From assembly GCA_048595745.1 (NCBI GenBank), contig CP184361.1: a stretch of 64,000 bases of DNA. One strand, written 5' to 3'. Both the position numbers and the translations under genes were made by a program. Within the stretch, counting starts at the first letter, position 1. Each line of letters starts with the position of its first letter. Below are positions 60,418 through 64,000 of this stretch, in pieces. The stretch is from Aquipseudomonas alcaligenes_A (lineage in GTDB: Bacteria > Pseudomonadota > Gammaproteobacteria > Pseudomonadales > Pseudomonadaceae). Below the pieces are notes generated by a model. It made no database searches. It saw only the letters and a program-made list of their open reading frames with translations, and was not told the origin of the DNA.

Positions 60418-61857
60418 TCAGCGGACCACTTTGAGCCAATCGCCAGGAAGTGGCTGACCGGTCGGATACAGACCATTAAGCAGACGCAAGCGCTGCAGCG
60501 GGTCACCTTCCCCACCCATCTGCCGACTCAACTCCTCCAGGCTCTGTCCCGCCTTGAAGCGCACCAGCTGCAGGCGCCGGGACTGGCCCAAGGCTCGTTC
60601 ATCGACCTGCAACGGACGGAAACTGCGGATCACCGCCATGAACTGCTCGTCGGCCGCCTCCAGCGAGGCACGCCCCTTCACCGCGCCGACGAACAGAAAT
60701 GCCTGCTGTCCACGCGCCACCACCGCAATCCGCTTGGCATCACGCCCCGGCAGCACACCGGTGGTCACGTCCAGACCGTTCTGGACGAAGCTCTGCTGGG
60801 CTGCCAGACCACGACCACCGGTACGCTGACGAATGAACGCCTGCGAGCCGCCGCCACCCGGCAACCCTTCCAGGCTCATGACCAGAAAGGCCTGCTCGTC
60901 GGCGCGATGGACGATCAGCGCGTCGGGCCGATTGATCAGTTCCCAGCCCTGCGGAAAGGCCAGGGTGAAATCCAGGCCGACATGATAGAAGCGCTGACCA
61001 CGGCGCACGCCGGCCTCGGTGGAGTCACCGAATGGCATGCCGTCGATCATCTTCAGGTAGGTTTCGCGCCCCACCTCACCCTGCCCTGTGGCCAGCGGCG
61101 TGGCGGCAGCGACGACCTGACGCAGGCGAGTATCGTTGTCCGGGTGCGTGTCGAACAGGCCATGGTAGCCGCTCGGCGCCACGTCCTGCCCGCGCGCCTG
61201 CGCCTCGGCGCGCGCGAAGTCTTCCTGGTTCTTCAACACCTTGACCACTTCGATCATCGCCTGCGGGTCGTAGCCGCTGCGCGCCAGGTACTGAGCGCCG
61301 AAGCCGTCGGCCTCCAGCTCCATGTCGCGACCGTAGCCACGCACCAGGGCAGTCCCCAGCGCACTGGTGACGTCGCCGGCCGCGCCGACGCCAGTGCCGA
61401 TGGCCACGGCCTGACCGAGGATGTTCCAGGCGGCGGACTGGCTCTGCTGGCGCACGCTGTGGCGCGCGGTAACGTGACCGACCTCATGGCCAAGCACAGC
61501 GGCCAGCTCCGCCTCGGAGCCGAGGTAGGCCATGAGCCCGCGGTGGATGTAGATGTGCCCGCCCGGAATGGCGAAGGCGTTGATCTCCGGACTGTCGACC
61601 ACCGTGAAGCTATAGCGCAGGTGGCTGCGATGGCCATAGCGGGCAACACGCTCGCCAACCCGCTGCACATAGGCCTGCAGCTTCTCGTCGGCGTAGCGCG
61701 GGTACTGCTTGGCGATCTCCTGGGCGTAGTTGCGCCCCAGCTCGATCTCCTGCTGCTCGCTCATCATCACGAAATCGGTCTTGCCGGTGGCCGGGTTGAC
61801 CGCACAACCAGCGAGCTGGAACAGCAGAAGCGACAGCAGCAACAGGCGCCAGATCAT
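60418..61857 (-). CDS. M48-family metalloprotease lipoprotein
   Basis: 479 residues. Lipobox LAGC (Cys18) and the zinc site HEVGH (LGHEVGHVTARH, about 122-133) with downstream Glu in MELEADGFGAQYLARSGYDP. The C-terminal part (from about 265) includes a ~100-residue beta region and a LysM-like end (FKAGQSLEELSRQMGG ... LPGDWLKVV). Related BepA-like proteins degrade or assist misfolded outer-membrane proteins. Overlaps the nuclease gene by four bases. Confidence 0.87.
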   Translation of the reverse strand: MIWRLLLLSLLLFQLAGCAVNPATGKTDFVMMSEQQEIELGRNYAQEIAKQYPRYADEKLQAYVQRVGERVARYGHRSHLRYSFTVVDSPEINAFAIPGGHIYIHRGLMAYLGSEAELAAVLGHEVGHVTARHSVRQQSQSAAWNILGQAVAIGTGVGAAGDVTSALGTALVRGYGRDMELEADGFGAQYLARSGYDPQAMIEVVKVLKNQEDFARAEAQARGQDVAPSGYHGLFDTHPDNDTRLRQVVAAATPLATGQGEVGRETYLKMIDGMPFGDSTEAGVRRGQRFYHVGLDFTLAFPQGWELINRPDALIVHRADEQAFLVMSLEGLPGGGGSQAFIRQRTGGRGLAAQQSFVQNGLDVTTGVLPGRDAKRIAVVARGQQAFLFVGAVKGRASLEAADEQFMAVIRSFRPLQVDERALGQSRRLQLVRFKAGQSLEELSRQMGGEGDPLQRLRLLNGLYPTGQPLPGDWLKVVR

Positions 61858-62657
61858 GGCAACACCTCCAGCATGGCCGCATGCGTCAGCGGCAACAGCC
61901 AGCGCGCCTGATCAGCCTGCAGGCCGCCGCGCCGGGAACGGTCGATGACCCAGCCGCGCGCCTCGACCTCACGCCCGACCAGGCGCTGCAGGGCCGCCGC
62001 ATCGAAGTGACGCAGCAGCTTCGGCTCGACGCGCAGCACCAGCGGCCCTTCCATCTCCAGCCACAGCCCGCCGCGATTGCGCTGGACCGTTTCGATGCGA
62101 CCGCGCACCAGGGCAAAACCGCCACGGCGCAGGTCGAACGGACTGATCCACTGCACCTGCTGCCACAGCCCTAGCTGACGCGCCCGCGCCTCGGTCTCTG
62201 CGTCGCGCTGGCAGGCCTCGAGTCCATTGGCCGGCTCGAAGGCCACGCGAAATCCCAAGCCCTCAGCCAGCAGTTGCGCCTCCAGATTGCGGCCGCTGCC
62301 GTCGTAGGCATGCGCCAGGGTGCGACCGTAGTGATCGCGCGGCTTGGCCCCGAGGCGCAGGCCGACACGCCCGTCATTGGCCGCTACCAGCGCCTGCAGG
62401 CGGCGCTGCGCCGCCTCGGCGAAAGGCTCGGCCGGGCGCCCGTCCCGCGCCCGCTCGGGGGCATTGATACCGATCAGGCGCACGCTGCGGCCATCGGCCA
62501 GGCGCAGGGTGTCGCCGTCCACCACCTTGGCTACACGCAGCGCCTGCAGCTCGGGCTGCAGCGGGCAGAAGGCCCATGCCGCCGGTTGCAGGCAGACAGA
62601 AACGAAAAAGGCGCCCACCAGGGACGCCTTCTTCAGCAGTGTGGTCTGCGCCACCAT
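61854..62657 (-). CDS. Secreted thermonuclease-like protein (SNase domain)
   Basis: 267 residues. Signal peptide (KKASLVGAFFVSVCLQPAAWA). The SNase domain carries VVDGDTLRLADGRSVRLIGINAPE, with active-site Asp and Arg, plus HYGRTLAHAYDGSGRNLEAQLLAEGLGFR. The C-terminal 110 residues form an OB-like region without a recognised motif. Start taken at ATG 62657, since the frame before it is antisense to rpmE. Predicted to act in the periplasm or outside the cell. Confidence 0.85.
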   Translation of the reverse strand: MVAQTTLLKKASLVGAFFVSVCLQPAAWAFCPLQPELQALRVAKVVDGDTLRLADGRSVRLIGINAPERARDGRPAEPFAEAAQRRLQALVAANDGRVGLRLGAKPRDHYGRTLAHAYDGSGRNLEAQLLAEGLGFRVAFEPANGLEACQRDAETEARARQLGLWQQVQWISPFDLRRGGFALVRGRIETVQRNRGGLWLEMEGPLVLRVEPKLLRHFDAAALQRLVGREVEARGWVIDRSRRGGLQADQARWLLPLTHAAMLEVLP

Positions 62658-62662
62658 CCGGC

Positions 62663-62875
62663 TTACTTGCTGCCGAACACGCCGAAACGCTGCTTGAAGC
62701 GGTCGATACGGCCGCCGGTGTCCAGCATCTTCTGCTTGCCGGTGTAGAACGGGTGGCACTCGGAGCACACGTCCAGGTTCATCGGCTTGCACAGGGTGGA
62801 ACGGGTCTTGATCACGTTGCCACAGCTGCAGGTTGCAACCATTTCTTCGTACTGCGGATGGGTATCGGCTTTCAT
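62663..62875 (-). CDS. rpmE: 50S ribosomal protein L31 (zinc-binding form)
   Basis: 70 residues: MKADTHPQYEEMVATCSCGN with Cys16 and Cys18, then CSECHPFYTGKQK with Cys37 and Cys40, so it is the C+ zinc form of L31. ATG 62875 agrees with the family start; the frame open upstream has no homology. It is divergent from priA with 163 bases between the two starts. Confidence 0.96.
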   Translation of the reverse strand: MKADTHPQYEEMVATCSCGNVIKTRSTLCKPMNLDVCSECHPFYTGKQKMLDTGGRIDRFKQRFGVFGSK

Positions 62876-63038
62876 CGCTTTTTCCTCGGTGGTGTGTGCC
62901 GCCACTCGGCTCGTTGCCGGGTACCGCACGGAAATAGGCCGCGCACTATATCAGACCGCTACCAGCGCGCAAGCCGCACCAGCGGCCGGGCGACGTGCGG
63001 GCGTGCTAGCATCGCGACCTCGATTTTCGGAGTTCGCC

Positions 63039-64000
63039 GTGCCCGACACCATCCTGCGCCTCGCCCTGCCCTCGCCGCTGCGCCGCCTGTTCGACTATCT
63101 GGCGCCGCAGGGTGTGCAGCACGCGGCATTGCAGCCAGGCGTGCGTTTGCGCGTTCCGTTCGGCCGGCGCGAGGTGGTAGGCGTGCTGGTGGAGGTGGTG
63201 CAGCACAGCGAGGTGCCGGCGGACAAACTCAAACCGGCCCTGCAACTGCTTGACCGCACACCGCCGCTGCCGGCGCCGCTGTTCAAGCTATGCCTGTGGA
63301 CGGCGCAGTACTACCAGCACAGCCTTGGCGACACACTGAGCTGGGCACTGCCGGTGCTGCTGCGCCAGGGCGAGCCCGCCGAAGTTCGCCAGGAGCGCTA
63401 CTGGCACGTGAGCGCCGGCGCCAGCCCGGATGACCCGCGCCTGGCCCGCGCACCGCGCCAGCGCGAAGCACTACGGACCCTGGCACAACACCATCACGGC
63501 GTGCCGCACGGCCTGCTGAGCAAGCTGCAACTGAACAAGGACAGCCTCGACCTGCTGCTGGAGAAGGGCCTGGTGCACGTCGAGGTGCGCCGCAGCGCAC
63601 CGCTAGTGCGCCACGGCGGCTGGCTGGCCCAGCCGGAGCTGCCGCTCAACACCGAACAACGCGCCGCCTTCAATGCCGTGCAATCCGGCATGAGTGGCTT
63701 CGGCGCCTACCTGCTGTATGGCGTCACCGGCAGCGGCAAGACCGAGGTCTACCTGCAGCTGATCCGCCACTGTCTGGAGGCCGGCAAGCAGGCGCTGGTG
63801 CTGATCCCGGAGATCAACCTGGGGCCGCAGACGGTGGAGCGCTTCGCACGCCGCTTCAACGCGCGCATCGCCCTGCTGCACTCCGGAGTCAACGACCGCG
63901 AGCGCCTGGATGCCTGGCTGGCCGCGCGCGATGGCGAGGCCGATATCGTGATCGGTACAAGGTCTGCGTTATTCACCCCACTGAAGACCCCTGGCCTGAT
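63039..64000 (+). CDS. priA: Primosomal protein N' (replication restart helicase), 5' part
   Basis: GTG 63039 with GGAG six bases upstream begins 320 codons that run off the right edge. The N-terminal 3'-DNA-binding domain (about 1-105, LRLALPSPLRRLFDYLAP) and winged helix region precede a helicase domain with Walker A YGVTGSGKTEVYLQ at about residue 230 and the downstream ALVLIPEINLGPQT and IVIGTRSALFTPL motifs. PriA reloads the replisome at stalled forks. The downstream zinc and helicase motifs are beyond the window. Confidence 0.95.
   Translation, partial: MPDTILRLALPSPLRRLFDYLAPQGVQHAALQPGVRLRVPFGRREVVGVLVEVVQHSEVPADKLKPALQLLDRTPPLPAPLFKLCLWTAQYYQHSLGDTLSWALPVLLRQGEPAEVRQERYWHVSAGASPDDPRLARAPRQREALRTLAQHHHGVPHGLLSKLQLNKDSLDLLLEKGLVHVEVRRSAPLVRHGGWLAQPELPLNTEQRAAFNAVQSGMSGFGAYLLYGVTGSGKTEVYLQLIRHCLEAGKQALVLIPEINLGPQTVERFARRFNARIALLHSGVNDRERLDAWLAARDGEADIVIGTRSALFTPLKTPGL

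Noticed and set aside
59050..61911. A 953-codon open frame antisense to maeB and the M48 protease gene
   Set aside because: It spans two well-supported genes and the gap between them. It has no family motifs, so it is a GC-driven shadow.

Overview
The window reads as a contiguous piece of a high-GC Pseudomonas chromosome. Support comes from the core gene order (nhaP2-mscK-selO-metY ... hemE-gltDB-damX-aroBK-pilQPONM-ponA-maeB-rpmE-priA), from protein signatures close to those I know from P. aeruginosa, and from Pseudomonas-type GTG/TTG starts. From memory this is the order of PAO1 from about PA5019 to PA5050. There are no tRNA or rRNA genes, no integrase, no transposase and no CRISPR array.

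Region 1 (1-20.7 kb) is mostly core metabolism and envelope: an HD-GYP signalling protein beside a minimal chemoreceptor-like protein, an orphan TRAP binding protein, RlmJ, an acyl-CoA dehydrogenase, the NhaP2 antiporter, an MscK-type channel, the AMPylase SelO, an AmpG/RhtX-like MFS carrier, a TauE/SafE permease next to MetY, TrxC, a hotdog thioesterase, a universal stress protein behind a probable Anr box, and a ParA-like ATPase.

Region 2 (20.8-39.7 kb) is the accessory centrepiece: a complete, co-oriented aryl-polyene (APE/xanthomonadin-type) type II polyketide cluster. It has a chain-length-factor-like ketosynthase, two acyltransferases, two acyl carrier proteins, an acyl-activating ligase fused to a dehydratase, a glycosyltransferase, an MIO ammonia-lyase for an aromatic starter, a thioesterase, a LolA-like carrier, an MMPL exporter, a CPA2-like antiporter, a flavoprotein with both flavin-halogenase motifs, a methyltransferase, a DUF3261 lipoprotein, and a ketosynthase-dehydratase-ketoreductase-ketosynthase block. 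Most genes overlap by a few bases, so the cluster probably runs as one operon. Two breaks contain repeats. One is a small double hairpin at 25125-25239. The other is an approximately 720-base element at 28891-29613 made of two diverged, inverted, multi-hairpin arms; it sits where the LolA-like signal peptide should begin.

Region 3 (39.8-64 kb) returns to the core: a lipoprotein, hemE, glutamate synthase, DamX, aroB, aroK, the type IV pilus operon pilMNOPQ, ponA, malic enzyme, a lipoprotein metalloprotease, a thermonuclease-like protein, rpmE and the first 320 codons of priA. The pilN-pilQ stretch is visibly poorer in G+C than its neighbours.

The strongest candidates for something undescribed are the covarying hairpin element inside the cluster and the halogenase plus antiporter additions to the APE pathway.
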